Assembly (NCBI RefSeq): GCF_011516935.1
Contig: NZ_WOTF01000002.1
Location: 124,001 to 188,000 of the forward strand
Source: Acetobacter farinalis
GTDB lineage: Bacteria > Pseudomonadota > Alphaproteobacteria > Acetobacterales > Acetobacteraceae
DNA: 64,000 bases
Reading direction: 5' to 3'
The notes under the pieces were generated by a model. The model was not told the DNA's origin and ran no database searches. It saw only the letters and a program-made list of their open reading frames with translations. Of the stretch, positions 55,030-64,000 are shown piece by piece. Position numbers and translations under genes: made by a program. Every line of letters starts with the position of its first letter. Positions within the stretch are counted from its first letter, which is position 1.

Positions 55030-55605
55030 TCAGATCAGACCCTGTGCCCGCAGCAGGCCAAAGGCTGAAAGCGTGACCATGCAGGTGATTTCGTTTTTAC
55101 GGATCATCTCTTCAACATCGTCTAGCAAAAGAGTGTGGCAGGTCATATCCTGTTCGGAGTCTTCCCGCGCACAGGGGCCTTGTGTCAGACCGGTTGCCAG
55201 ATAGACATGCCCTTTCTGGGTGGTGAACCCCGCACCCTGATACAGTATGCCGGCATGGTGCAGAGTTTTTGCAATCAGACCGGTTTCTTCCTGAAGTTCT
55301 CCTGCGGCCAGATCTTCCGGTGCGGCATCGGGCCGGTCTTCCCACATGCCCATGGGCAATTCCCACAACCGCTGGCCAATTGGATACCGATACTGGTTCA
55401 CCAGCGTGACGGTGCGGCGTCCATCCTCTGTCTGGCCCAGAGGGAGAATAACAACAAATTGACCACGTTCGACCACACCATACAGGCCATCTTTCCCATC
55501 TGGCCGACGAATGATGTCTTCCCTTACACGGGTCCATGGGTTTTCATACGCAATTCGGGAAGAAAGCGTGACATATCCGCCGGCGTCAGGAAGAGGGTTT
55601 GTCAT
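55030..55605 (-). CDS. NUDIX hydrolase (ADP-ribose/ADP-sugar pyrophosphatase-like)
   Basis: 191 residues. The NUDIX box is AAGELQEETGLIA with a preceding Gly in WELPMGMWEDRPD, so the first part of the box is slightly longer than the standard GX5EX7REUXEEXGU spacing. VNQYRYPIGQRLWELPMG is typical of the ADP-ribose pyrophosphatase group. It likely hydrolyses a nucleoside diphosphate linked to another moiety. It is the only minus-strand gene in the first 8 kb right of the probable origin. Confidence 0.88.
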   Translation of the reverse strand: MTNPLPDAGGYVTLSSRIAYENPWTRVREDIIRRPDGKDGLYGVVERGQFVVILPLGQTEDGRRTVTLVNQYRYPIGQRLWELPMGMWEDRPDAAPEDLAAGELQEETGLIAKTLHHAGILYQGAGFTTQKGHVYLATGLTQGPCAREDSEQDMTCHTLLLDDVEEMIRKNEITCMVTLSAFGLLRAQGLI

Positions 55606-55673
55606 GGTAGAAGTCTTTCATCGTAAAAAGGGCCTGATGCGCGTTTATAGCATCATTGTTTGAGGACTGTCTG

Positions 55674-56873
55674 ATGCTGGAGGAAGCTCCCTGTAAGACC
55701 TCTCCGACGCTTGTTATTCTGGTTGTCGTGGTTTTTACGCTGCTATGCTACATGGATATTGGCCTGCAAATGGCTGTTGTCCCGCTTTTTGTGCGTGAAA
55801 AACTTGGCTTCAGTTCCGCCATGGCCGGGTTTGCCGTGTCTGTGCAGTATCTGGCCACCTTTGCATCACGTATCGGGGCGGGCAGACGTATTGATACAGG
55901 TGGCCCCAAACGTGTGGTGGTAATGGGGCTGGGCACCGGAGTTCTCTCCGGGGCGCTGCTGGTGGCGGCCAGTCTGCTGGTTGCATGGCCTCTTGCCGCA
56001 TTGCTGCTGGTGCTGTGCGGGCGTATCGCGCTGGGGGTTGCGGAAAGCTGGATCGCAACGGCGGTCATCATCTGGAATATCCAAAGGGCAGGGGTCAGCC
56101 GGACGGCACAGGTCATTTCCTGGAATGGTGTCTGTTCCTATGGCGGGATTGCACTGGGGGCACCTCTTGCCATGCTGGTGTACCATTCTGCGTTCCTGCC
56201 TGTTGGAAACGGGTTTACGGGGGTGGGTATCCTTGCAGCTGTGTTGATGGGAGTGGGGCTTCCCTGGGCGCTCCGGCAGCCCTCCGTGCAGCCGTTTGCC
56301 CATGGCCCACAGCCCTCCTTTCTCACGGTTCTGAGCCGTGTTCTGCCCTATGGGCTGGTTCTTGCGGCCGGATCTGTCGGTTTTGGGGCCATTTCTGCCC
56401 TGCTGGCCCTGTATTTTGCGGATCAGAACTGGAATGGTGCTGCTCTGGCGCTTGCAGCATTTGGTATAACCTTTGTGCTGACACGCTTCGCCTTTACCCG
56501 GCAGATTTTAAGGCGCGGTGGCCTTACGGTGGCGATTATCTCCCTGTGTGTGGAAGCTCTGGGCCTGTCTGTTCTGGCCGCGGGCCACAGCCCCTTCTGG
56601 GCCGAGGTCGGGGCGGCGCTGACGGGGGTTGGGTTCTCACTGGTTTTTCCGGCTCTGGGTGTGGGGGCCGTGGCGCAGACAGGGCCGGAAAGCAAAGGCG
56701 CGGCCATTGGGGCCTTCTCGGTTTGTCTGGATATTGCAATCGGCATTTCCGGGCCTCTGCTGGGCCTGATGATTCCCGTGTGGGGGTATGGCGCGGTGTT
56801 TCTGGTGGCTGCCCTGATCAGCCTGCTCGGGGTTGGCGGATGTGTGGTGATGAAGCGGCGGGAAGGCCGTTAG
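55674..56873 (+). CDS. MFS transporter (YhhS/YfcJ-like)
   Basis: 399 residues from ATG 55674, preceded by TGAGGA; a TTG at 55656 is possible. Twelve hydrophobic segments are seen. FASRIGAGRRIDTGGPKRVVVMGLGTG is MFS motif A in the form typical of the arabinose-efflux-like group, and GVAESWIATAVIIWNIQRAG follows in segment 5. The substrate is unknown. It starts after a divergent gap with the NUDIX gene and is followed by the LOG gene after 130 bases. Confidence 0.9.
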   Translation: MLEEAPCKTSPTLVILVVVVFTLLCYMDIGLQMAVVPLFVREKLGFSSAMAGFAVSVQYLATFASRIGAGRRIDTGGPKRVVVMGLGTGVLSGALLVAASLLVAWPLAALLLVLCGRIALGVAESWIATAVIIWNIQRAGVSRTAQVISWNGVCSYGGIALGAPLAMLVYHSAFLPVGNGFTGVGILAAVLMGVGLPWALRQPSVQPFAHGPQPSFLTVLSRVLPYGLVLAAGSVGFGAISALLALYFADQNWNGAALALAAFGITFVLTRFAFTRQILRRGGLTVAIISLCVEALGLSVLAAGHSPFWAEVGAALTGVGFSLVFPALGVGAVAQTGPESKGAAIGAFSVCLDIAIGISGPLLGLMIPVWGYGAVFLVAALISLLGVGGCVVMKRREGR

Positions 56874-57003
56874 GAGCGTGGGTCTGTCAGGCCAGACCGC
56901 GCCCGGGCGGCCTGAGGCTGGCCCCTGAAGATTTCCTGGCCTGTATCAGGTATAAAAACACGGTATGCTGAAATACTCATCAGAAAGTAAGGAGAAGGAT
57001 GAC

Positions 57004-57588
57004 ATGCCCTCTACCCTGAACGCCGTTGCCGTTTTCTGCGGATCTCGCTTCGGGAAAAATCCCTTGTACAAGCAGGCGGCACAGAGTGTTGGCCAGACGC
57101 TGGCAGGGGCCGGAATCCGTCTGGTGTATGGTGGCGGGGCGCATGGCCTGATGGGTGTTGTGGCAGATGCTACCCTGGCGGCGGGCGGCACTGTGACCGG
57201 TGTCATTCCGGATTTTCTGGAAAGCCGGGAAAAAATGCATGAAGGCGTGGCGGAGCTGATTGTAACGGAGTCCATGCACAGCCGGAAACAGATCATGTTT
57301 TCACGGGCTGATGCCTTCTGGATTCTACCCGGCGGGTTTGGCACGTTTGATGAAATGATGGAAATTCTGACCTGGAAGCAGCTTGGCCGGCACAGCAAAC
57401 CGATTGTGCTGATCAATGTGGCAGGCTGGGCGAATACTCTTCTTGCCGCGTTGGATGATGCTGTGGAGCAGGGCTTTGCGAGTGCTTCGGCCCGCGCCAT
57501 GCTGCAGGCCGTGCCGGATATTGAAACGGCATTGTCCTGCTCCCTGAAGGCTGAGGAAACCGGCAGGGTGGCTGTGGAACAGCTCTGA
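57004..57588 (+). CDS. LOG-family protein (nucleoside monophosphate phosphoribohydrolase)
   Basis: 194 residues from ATG 57004, with AAGGAGAAGG at good spacing. AVFCGSRFGKNPLY begins the Rossmann fold, VYGGGAHGLMGVVADATLAAGG follows, and PGGFGTFDEMMEILTWKQL is the PGGxGTxxE active site. Family members release nucleobase from AMP or activate cytokinin nucleotides. It stands upstream of tRNA-Pro. Confidence 0.94.
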   Translation: MPSTLNAVAVFCGSRFGKNPLYKQAAQSVGQTLAGAGIRLVYGGGAHGLMGVVADATLAAGGTVTGVIPDFLESREKMHEGVAELIVTESMHSRKQIMFSRADAFWILPGGFGTFDEMMEILTWKQLGRHSKPIVLINVAGWANTLLAALDDAVEQGFASASARAMLQAVPDIETALSCSLKAEETGRVAVEQL

Positions 57589-57668
57589 GCACAGCGGGGA
57601 ATGATAATTCTCTGTGTTTCAGCTCTTGCTAAGATGGCGTGAGAGGGGTATAGCCCGCTCACGGTCAT

Positions 57669-57745
57669 CGGAGTGTAGCTCAGCCTGGTAGAGCACTGTG
57701 TTCGGGACGCAGGGGCCGGAGGTTCGAATCCTCTCACTCCGACCA
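57669..57745 (+). tRNA. tRNA-Pro (anticodon CGG)
   Basis: CGGAGTG acceptor with CACTCCG, D arm AGCTCAGCCTGGTAGAGC, anticodon loop TTCGGGA giving CGG, T arm GGTTCGAATC, and encoded CCA. It decodes CCG. The 348 bases from here to 58093 contain no feature I recognise. Confidence 0.97.
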
Positions 57746-58093
57746 GATTTTTCCCCTGAAATAAAACCTGATCCTACAGACAATACGCCATTCAAAATGG
57801 TGTTCTCTGTCTGTGTCCTGCTGCGTCTGCTTTGCGTTTTCTGCAAGGCTGCGCGGTTTGTTTGCACACGATCAGTCATCAGATTGCCGTATGCGTACGG
57901 TATGATCTTCTCATAACAACGGGAAACGTCGTTCGTATGTCAGGAATGACATGTAAGGGGCGGCTCAGGATTTTTTATGGACTCCTGACAAACGGCTTTC
58001 CATGTCTTTGTCAGGAACAGATACGGGCCGGATATGATGGCTGACGTCAGTCTCATTCCCAGAGGCTCCGGCCACAATAAAAGAGGGCAGTCG

Positions 58094-58762
58094 ATGGCAC
58101 GCACTTCATGGCATTACCGGCGTCTGGCAGCGTGTCTGCTGCTTTCCTGTGCGCTGTCTGCCCCAGCTCTGGCGCATCCGGGCGGCGGTTTTGGCGGCGG
58201 CGGCTTTCATGGAGGCTTCGGTGGCGGGTTCCACGGCGGTTTTCATGGTGGCTACGGTGGTGGATTTCATGGCGGTTGGGGGGGCAGGCCCGGCGGCTTT
58301 TATCATGGTGGCTGGTACCACGGTGGGTGGGGCGGTCCTCGCTGGGGTGGCCGGTATTGGGGTGGGCCGCGGTGGGGCGGCTGGGGCTATCCCGGGTACA
58401 GGTGGGGTTACCCCGGCTATGGCTGGGGCTACGGCGTATGGGGCAGCCCTTACTGGGGTGGTGGCTGGGGGTGGGGCGCACCTTTTGCGTTCGGTTCGGT
58501 GCTGGGGCTGGCTGTAGGCGCGGCTGTCGCCTCGGAGAGTTATCAGGCTCCGGACTCCGTTTACGCCCCTCCGTCCTACTACGCACAGCCTGTGGAACCG
58601 CTTGTGGCGCAAGGGGGGACGCCTTCCGCTTACCCGGAACCACAGGACCCCGCGTCTTATGGGGAGGAGGCTCCTCAGGCTCCGGAACAGAAGTCTGACG
58701 TGGTGCATTGCAGCCCGGGGCGGTTCTTTAACGTCCGCACAGAAAGCTGCGATGTGCGGTGA
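58094..58762 (+). CDS. exported glycine/aromatic-rich protein
   Basis: 222 residues from ATG 58094, with AGAGGGC upstream. The signal peptide ends APALAHP. Residues about 30-140 are low complexity: repeats of GGF, HGG, GGW and RWGG with Gly, His, Trp and Tyr dominating. A short hydrophobic segment (FGSVLGLAVGAAVA) follows, then a Pro-rich part and a C-terminal CSPGRFFNVRTESCDVR with two cysteines. Similar proteins in Proteobacteria are surface or periplasmic proteins that may bind metals through the histidines. The function is unknown. Confidence 0.75.
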   Translation: MARTSWHYRRLAACLLLSCALSAPALAHPGGGFGGGGFHGGFGGGFHGGFHGGYGGGFHGGWGGRPGGFYHGGWYHGGWGGPRWGGRYWGGPRWGGWGYPGYRWGYPGYGWGYGVWGSPYWGGGWGWGAPFAFGSVLGLAVGAAVASESYQAPDSVYAPPSYYAQPVEPLVAQGGTPSAYPEPQDPASYGEEAPQAPEQKSDVVHCSPGRFFNVRTESCDVR

Positions 58763-58919
58763 GTAACGCCGCCTTGTGTTTGTAAAAAAGGCAGGTATGG
58801 CGTGACGGTTCCCCGAGCCGTTTCGGAGGAGAGGCCACAGCAGACAGTTCCGCTTTCATTCCGGGGTCAATCTGGTTACGGTATCAGACTGAAAAAATTA
58901 TCTGTCTGAGAGGTTTGCT

Positions 58920-61022
58920 GTGGCAGTGTCTGGATATCCCGGAGTGGTGTGGCGGGATAAAAAAATCTGTGCTGTTCGCACAAAACGCGTGGCGGGGCTT
59001 GTGGTCTCGCTTCTGGCGTCCTGCGCTTTTTCTGCCGCACAGGCGGCCGAGCCTGACCCGCTCCAGATTTTCGCACCCCTGAATTTGCCACAGCCGATAA
59101 ATGCCTATCATTCGGGGAGCGGCGCTCCGGGGCCGATGGCATGGAAAAATCGTGCGGATTACGACATCCATGTGCAGATTGCCCCCGCCACACAGACCCT
59201 GTCTGGCACGGAAACGCTGACATATACCAACAATAGCCCGGACAGCCTTTCCAGCCTCTGGGTCCAGCTTGACCAGAATATCTACAGGTCGGAGTCTCGT
59301 GCGGCCTATTCGTCTCCGCAACGCGTTCAGGGCCATACAGAGGGTATGGTGATTGAGGGCGTGGTCCTGAGCGAGGGCGGGAAAGAAACCCCGGTGACAC
59401 CCCGTGTTTCAGATACCCGCATGCAGGTGCCTCTGGCGCAGCCGCTGCAGGGGAAAGGCGGGCATCTCACCCTGAAAATTTCCTGGCACTATACCATTCC
59501 CGGTGAGTGGGGCGGCCGCACCGCTTTCAGTCGGAATGCGGAGGGCGAGGTGTATGAAATCGCCCAGTTCTACCCGCGTATGGCTGTGTATGATGCGGAG
59601 CGCGGCTGGGATACCGCCCCGTATCTGGGGCAGGAATTCTATCTGGATTATGGGGATTTCACATACAGCGTGACTGTGCCCAAAGGCTTTCTGGTCGCGG
59701 GGAGTGGTGAACTGGCCAACCCGGAGGCCGTGCTGAGCGCGCAGGAAAGGGGCAGGCTGGCACAGGCGGCAAATAGTGAAACCCGGGTGCTGATCCGCAC
59801 GCAGGAGGACGTTCAGACCATCCTTCATCACCCCACGACTGAAACACAAACCTGGCAGTTTCATATGGCCAATACGCGGGATGTTGCCTTTGTGGCCTCT
59901 CCCGCGCTGCTCTGGGATGCCGCGCGGCTGGATTCACCGCCGTTGGAAGGAGGGGCCGATGCCAAAAATTCGGCTCCGCGTCTGGCCATGTCTGTCTACC
60001 CGGCGGAAGCGGCTGGCCCTGCAAAATGGGACCGTTCCACAGAGTATGTGAAACACGCCATCGAATATTTCTCGGGCAAATGGTTCCCGTATCCCTGGCC
60101 GAACGCGGTGAATGTCGGGGGGCACGGGGCGGCTATGGAATATCCGGGCATTGTGTTTGACGGCAGGAAAGATGCCGGAGCAGAGCTGTTCTGGGTCACA
60201 ACGCATGAACTTGGTCATGGCTGGTTTCCCATGATTGTAGGTTCCAACGAACGGCGCAATGCGTTCATGGATGAAGGCTTCAATACCTTCATAGATGTCT
60301 ATGCATCAGACCATTTCAATCACGGGGAATTCGCTCCCAAGCGTGATGTGGAATTTGCGCCGCAAACAGGAAACCCGGCTGATGATATCATGCCTGTCCT
60401 GAAAGATCCGGCCGCACCGGTGCTCATGACTCCGGCGGATCTGATTTCTGAAAAATACCGGCACGGCGTGACCTATTTCAAGGGGGCCTATGGGCTGAAA
60501 CTGCTGCGTGAGCAGATACTGGGGCCAGACCGGTTTGACCATGCCTTCCGGCATTACATCGCACTTTGGGCCTTTCGCCACCCGACGCCCTCCGATTTCT
60601 TCCGTGTGATGGAGAGTGAGGCGGGGGAGGATCTCTCATGGTTCTGGCGGGGCTGGTATTTTAATAACTGGGCGCCGGACTACGCCCTGAACGCTGTGTC
60701 CTATGTGAACGGAAAGCCGGAGCAGGGCGCGCTGGTTCAGGTGGAAAACAAGGGCTGGTTGCCACTCCCTGTGGTGCTGGCCATCACATGGGTGGACGGA
60801 AGTTCAACCCGCCTCACCATCCCCACGGAAACCTGGTATCTGCACACCACGACTACACTGCAGATTCCGGGCAAACAGGCCATTAAATCTGCCGTGCTGG
60901 ACCCGGATCATGTGATTCCCGAGCTGGACCGTTCAAATAACAGCCTGCCTGTGAAGGCAGGCTCAGGGGCTCCGGGGGGCACCCCTGTGCGGCATGAGGT
61001 GCATAAAGCAGGGGCACCGTAA
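58920..61022 (+). CDS. secreted M1-family metallopeptidase
   Basis: 700 residues from GTG 58920, with GAGAGG upstream. The signal peptide ends near SAAQAAEP (residue 43). An N-terminal beta-sandwich (about 70-330) precedes the catalytic domain. HELGHGWFP gives H429, E430 and H433, and E452 in NAFMDEGFNTF is the third zinc ligand at the HExxH-18-E spacing. The usual GAMEN-type exopeptidase motif is replaced by GHGAAMEYPG. It should cleave peptides from the N-terminus in the periplasm. It stands alone between the glycine-rich gene and ogt. Confidence 0.92.
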   Translation: MAVSGYPGVVWRDKKICAVRTKRVAGLVVSLLASCAFSAAQAAEPDPLQIFAPLNLPQPINAYHSGSGAPGPMAWKNRADYDIHVQIAPATQTLSGTETLTYTNNSPDSLSSLWVQLDQNIYRSESRAAYSSPQRVQGHTEGMVIEGVVLSEGGKETPVTPRVSDTRMQVPLAQPLQGKGGHLTLKISWHYTIPGEWGGRTAFSRNAEGEVYEIAQFYPRMAVYDAERGWDTAPYLGQEFYLDYGDFTYSVTVPKGFLVAGSGELANPEAVLSAQERGRLAQAANSETRVLIRTQEDVQTILHHPTTETQTWQFHMANTRDVAFVASPALLWDAARLDSPPLEGGADAKNSAPRLAMSVYPAEAAGPAKWDRSTEYVKHAIEYFSGKWFPYPWPNAVNVGGHGAAMEYPGIVFDGRKDAGAELFWVTTHELGHGWFPMIVGSNERRNAFMDEGFNTFIDVYASDHFNHGEFAPKRDVEFAPQTGNPADDIMPVLKDPAAPVLMTPADLISEKYRHGVTYFKGAYGLKLLREQILGPDRFDHAFRHYIALWAFRHPTPSDFFRVMESEAGEDLSWFWRGWYFNNWAPDYALNAVSYVNGKPEQGALVQVENKGWLPLPVVLAITWVDGSSTRLTIPTETWYLHTTTTLQIPGKQAIKSAVLDPDHVIPELDRSNNSLPVKAGSGAPGGTPVRHEVHKAGAP

Positions 61023-61028
61023 GTCAGT

Positions 61029-61493
61029 TCAGGCCTTGGAAGGGAGAGGTGCCCCTTCCAGGGTCAGAAGCCAGAGTTTGTCTTCCACGCCACCATCACC
61101 GGAATAGCCCCCCAGGCCATTCCGGGAAACAATGCGGTGGCAGGGAATGAGAATGGGAATAGGGTTCCTGCCCACAGCCTGCCCGATAGAGCGCGGGCTG
61201 CCACCCACTTCCTCCGCCAGAGCCTGATAGGTTTTAACCTCTCCTGCCGGTATGGCGCACAAGGCCTGCCACACACGTTTCTGGTAGTCCGTGCCAAACG
61301 GCTCAAGCGGAAACGGGAAGGGGCCTGCGGCTTTCGGGTCATCAAACCATGAGTCCAGCCAGTCCCGTGCGGCGCACAGCATGGGGGTTTCTGTCTGGTC
61401 ACGCCCCCAGCCCCAGTCGAGCGAGATGATCTTGCCGTCTTCTTCCGTCAGGGTCAGGGGGCCAATGGGGGCGTGGAGGGAGAGTTGCGGCAT
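61029..61493 (-). CDS. ogt: methylated-DNA-protein cysteine methyltransferase
   Basis: 154 residues from ATG 61493. The acceptor cysteine is C118 in IPILIPCHRIVSRNGLGGYSG, preceded by the DNA-binding helix-turn-helix VKTYQALAEEVGGSPRSIGQAVGRNPIP. It transfers alkyl groups from O6-alkylguanine to itself and is then inactivated. No Ada domain is attached. It is convergent with the M1 gene. Confidence 0.95.
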   Translation of the reverse strand: MPQLSLHAPIGPLTLTEEDGKIISLDWGWGRDQTETPMLCAARDWLDSWFDDPKAAGPFPFPLEPFGTDYQKRVWQALCAIPAGEVKTYQALAEEVGGSPRSIGQAVGRNPIPILIPCHRIVSRNGLGGYSGDGGVEDKLWLLTLEGAPLPSKA

Positions 61494-61764
61494 GATCCTT
61501 GTCCATACGGTCTGGTGTAATAAGGCAAGCAGTATGCGCAGGCTCCCCAAAGCTTGTCATGTGAAGAAAGGCGCGGCTGCTTTTTAGCCTACGCCTGCGC
61601 GGCAATCTGTTTTAGAAAGCCCTGTTCCCGCTCTGATGGCTCTGGGCATGGCTAAAGGCTGCCATGCTATAACGGTGCATAAATCAGGCGGTTTCCAGAC
61701 CAGAGAGACCCGGAGTTTCAGAGGCGTAGCGTCTGGGGGGATGATGCAGGAAGGAAAGAGCGCC

Positions 61765-63087
61765 GTGGCGTATCAGGGTGAAGAGACGATTTTTGCATTG
61801 TCCACAGGGCTGGGCCGTGCGGCCATTGCTGTGATGCGGGTGAGTGGTGCGGGGAGTGAAGCCCTGCTGCACCGGTTGATCGGTCCTCTTCCCGGCCCGC
61901 GCCGTGCGGCGTTGCGGCGTGTGTGGCAGGATGCCGCAACGCAGGAAAATCTGCTGGATGAAGCGCTGGTTCTCTGGTTTCCCGGCCCACACAGCTACAC
62001 GGGGGAAGATGGGTTTGAACTCCATCTGCATGCTGGCCCCGCCGTGATCAAGGCTGTTGCGGAGGCTCTGGTGGAAGGCGGCGCGCGCCCGGCGGAAGCC
62101 GGGGAGTTTACGCGCCGCGCCTTCATGAACGGCCGGATGGATCTGGTTGAGGCAGAAGGGATTGCCGATCTGGTGGAGGCGGAAACCGAAAGCCAGCGCA
62201 AACTCGCTCTTGCGCAGACAGACGGTGCCTTGAGCCGCCTGTATCAGGACTGGGCAGAGCGGCTGAAGCGGGTTCTGGCGCATCAGGAAGCGCTGATTGA
62301 CTTCCCGGATGAAGACCTCCCCCCGGAGGTTGAGCAGCAGCTTCTGGAAGATATTCACAGCCTGATAGCGGCCATGCAGGCCCATATTCAGGAGGGAGAT
62401 CGGGGGGAGCGTATTCGCCGGGGGGTGGTGTTTGCCATTACGGGGCCACCCAATGCGGGGAAGTCCAGCCTTTTAAACTGGCTGGCAGACCGTGATGCCG
62501 CTATTGTTTCCCCCATAGCGGGCACAACGCGGGACGCCATAGAAGTTACAGGCAGTCTGGCTGGTGTGCGTGTGACGTTTGTTGATACGGCAGGCCTGCG
62601 CGAGACGGAGGATGCCATTGAGGCTGAAGGCGTAAAGCGGGCATTGTTTCACGTGAAACAGGCCGATTGTGTTTTGCAGATGTTTGCGGCTGGGGATCTG
62701 CCTCAGACGGTTTTTCCCGCCAGCGTGCTGATAGGGAACAAGCTGGATATCGGGCCTGTGCCGGAGGGCGTTCTGGGGCACCCGGTTATGGCCATCAGCC
62801 TCGAAACAGGACAGGGGCTGGAGCAGTTGAAAGCCGTGCTGGAGCAGAAGGTGGAAGCGCTGACAGCATCGGCCTCATCCGGCGCTCCGTTATTGACACG
62901 TGCGCGGCACAAGGCTGGCGTGAAGGAGGCCTGTGCATGTCTGGAGGCGGCCTTGCAGCAGGACTGGCCGGAAATGCGTGGGGAAGAATTGCGGCTTGCT
63001 ATGCGGGCTTTGGGGCGGCTGACAGGGCATGTCGGGGTTGAAGACCTGCTGGATGCCGTGTTTGGCCAGTTTTGTATTGGAAAGTAA
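61765..63087 (+). CDS. mnmE: tRNA modification GTPase MnmE
   Basis: 440 residues from GTG 61765, preceded by AGGAAGGA; ATGs at 61741 and 61744 are less well placed. With MnmG it makes the aminomethyl group at U34 of tRNAs. [21 protein letters not shown] begins the folate-binding domain. The G domain has GPPNAGKSS (227-235), an AGTTRD switch and VDTAGLRE. The protein ends in the catalytic FCIGK. mnmG follows at 23 bases. A perfect parS site lies inside the gene at codons for LFHVKQ. It is the penultimate gene of the window. Confidence 0.97.
   Translation: MAYQGEETIFALSTGLGRAAIAVMRVSGAGSEALLHRLIGPLPGPRRAALRRVWQDAATQENLLDEALVLWFPGPHSYTGEDGFELHLHAGPAVIKAVAEALVEGGARPAEAGEFTRRAFMNGRMDLVEAEGIADLVEAETESQRKLALAQTDGALSRLYQDWAERLKRVLAHQEALIDFPDEDLPPEVEQQLLEDIHSLIAAMQAHIQEGDRGERIRRGVVFAITGPPNAGKSSLLNWLADRDAAIVSPIAGTTRDAIEVTGSLAGVRVTFVDTAGLRETEDAIEAEGVKRALFHVKQADCVLQMFAAGDLPQTVFPASVLIGNKLDIGPVPEGVLGHPVMAISLETGQGLEQLKAVLEQKVEALTASASSGAPLLTRARHKAGVKEACACLEAALQQDWPEMRGEELRLAMRALGRLTGHVGVEDLLDAVFGQFCIGK
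62645..62660. other. parS centromere site (perfect palindrome) inside mnmE
   Basis: The 16-base palindrome TGTTTCACGTGAAACA matches the ParB-binding consensus exactly. It encodes part of LFHVKQ in mnmE without harming the frame. It lies 10 kb from the maf/hemE gap, as expected for a parS near the origin. parA and parB are not in the window. Confidence 0.93.
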
Positions 63088-63109
63088 GGTAAGGGTAAGG
63101 CGGCAGGCT

Positions 63110-64000
63110 ATGGACCGTTCGTATGATGTGATTGTGGTGGGGGGTGGCCATGCCGGGTGTGAGGCCGCTGCCGCTGCCGCCCGGTGTGGTGCCCGCACAG
63201 TGCTGTTGACGCACCGGAAAGACACGATCGGGGCAATGTCCTGCAATCCTGCGATTGGCGGGATTGGGAAAGGGCATCTGGTGCGCGAAATTGATGCGCT
63301 GGATGGGCTGATGGGCCGCGCGGCGGATCGGGCCGGGATTCACTTCAAGCTGCTGAACCGCTCCAAGGGCCCCGCGGTACAGGGGCCTCGGGCACAGGCG
63401 GACCGGTTTTTATACAAACAGGCGATCCAGGCGCTGCTGGCGGAAACACCGAACCTGATCTGTGCGGAAGGGGCCGTGGTAGATCTGGTGTGTTCGGATT
63501 CAGGCGAGGTACTGGGCCTGCGCTGTGAGGACGGCACGGAATGGTTTGCAAAAGCCGTTGTCCTGACAACAGGAACCTTTCTGGATGGTGTCATACATAT
63601 TGGCCATGAAAGTCAACCTGCCGGGCGCGTGGGGGAGCAGCCTGCGGTCGCACTCGCCAAACGGTTGAAAAATCTGAATCTGGATATGGGGAGATTGAAA
63701 ACAGGCACTCCCCCACGCCTGCTGAGAGAAAGCATCAACTGGGCCATTCTGGAGGAAGACAAGGGGGACGCAACGCCGGAACCCTTCAGCCGTCTGACCA
63801 CGGGGATAACAAACCCGCAAATGGTCTGTGGCATTACCGCGACAAATGAAAAAACACATGCTCTGATAAGAGAGTCTCTGCATCTGTCTGCTGTTTATGG
63901 CGGGGCTATTTCAGGGCGCGGGCCGCGATACTGCCCGTCTATTGAAGACAAGGTCGTGCGGTTTGCTGAAAAAACCAGCCATCAGATTTTTCTGGAGCCG
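63110..64000 (+). CDS. mnmG: tRNA uridine 5-carboxymethylaminomethyl modification enzyme MnmG (5' part)
   Basis: 297 codons in the window, running past the end. The FAD-binding [21 protein letters not shown], the MnmG signatures [23 protein letters not shown] and [16 protein letters not shown], and [16 protein letters not shown] are canonical. It joins MnmE in U34 tRNA modification. ATG 63110 is 23 bases after the mnmE stop. In alphaproteobacteria this pair is commonly followed by rsmG, parA and parB. Confidence 0.97.
   Translation, partial: MDRSYDVIVVGGGHAGCEAAAAAARCGARTVLLTHRKDTIGAMSCNPAIGGIGKGHLVREIDALDGLMGRAADRAGIHFKLLNRSKGPAVQGPRAQADRFLYKQAIQALLAETPNLICAEGAVVDLVCSDSGEVLGLRCEDGTEWFAKAVVLTTGTFLDGVIHIGHESQPAGRVGEQPAVALAKRLKNLNLDMGRLKTGTPPRLLRESINWAILEEDKGDATPEPFSRLTTGITNPQMVCGITATNEKTHALIRESLHLSAVYGGAISGRGPRYCPSIEDKVVRFAEKTSHQIFLEP

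Noticed and set aside
1-64000. CRISPR array, prophage or secondary-metabolite cluster
   Set aside because: No evenly spaced direct repeats, phage structural genes or large synthases were seen.

Overview
The window looks like chromosomal DNA of an acetic acid bacterium, most likely Acetobacter. The best evidence is a 667-residue alpha-amino-acid ester hydrolase whose catalytic residues fall at S205, D338 and H370, the numbering known for the Acetobacter turbidans enzyme. The high GC content, ALAS-type heme synthesis, the alphaproteobacterial SerC family and the maf/hemE/hemJ/mnmE/mnmG neighbourhood agree with this. The species cannot be fixed from the sequence alone.

Layout. 1-7.6 kb: a partial gamma-glutamyltransferase-like lipoprotein, a DsbA-like protein, hemA, a lipoprotein and a transketolase-like/gap/pgk run. 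7.6-11.5 kb: transporter, phosphatase, acetyltransferase and membrane glycosyltransferase. 11.7-18.2 kb: sdhCDAB behind asd, with divergent zwf. 18.2-23.7 kb: an eroded region with remains of an alcohol and an aldehyde dehydrogenase, an Old Yellow Enzyme reductase, and two insertion sequences (IS1182-type and IS630-type) stacked at one junction. 22.8-48.4 kb: secreted or periplasmic hydrolases (ester hydrolase, two creatininase-family proteins, M61 peptidase, amidohydrolase) among housekeeping genes (serC, tRNA-Leu, xseA, purD, rimI/tsaB, nfuA, uvrA, ybbN-like, Trm112-like). 48.4-51.6 kb: an efflux pump, a toxin-antitoxin-like pair, gene debris and tRNA-Ala.

52.37-52.73 kb, the divergent maf/hemE gap, is the most interesting stretch. 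It has DnaA-box-like nonamers, an AT-rich tract beside hemE, and 14 GTAC tetramers within about 300 bases. I read it as the probable chromosomal replication origin: hemE flanks the origin in Caulobacter and other alphaproteobacteria. A perfect 16-base parS centromere site lies 10 kb away inside mnmE. Genes left of the gap run mostly on the minus strand (33 of 45), and those to the right mostly on the plus strand (9 of 11), so most are transcribed away from the gap.

52.7-64 kb: hemE, a HAD phosphatase and hemJ form a heme operon. They are followed by a NUDIX hydrolase, an MFS transporter, a LOG-family protein, tRNA-Pro, a glycine-rich exported protein, an M1 peptidase, ogt, mnmE and the start of mnmG. 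In metabolic terms the window joins heme supply (hemA, hemE, hemJ) to respiration (sdh), carries the pentose-phosphate entry enzyme (zwf) and lower glycolysis (gap, pgk), and beside gap holds a transketolase homologue that has lost almost all its catalytic residues.
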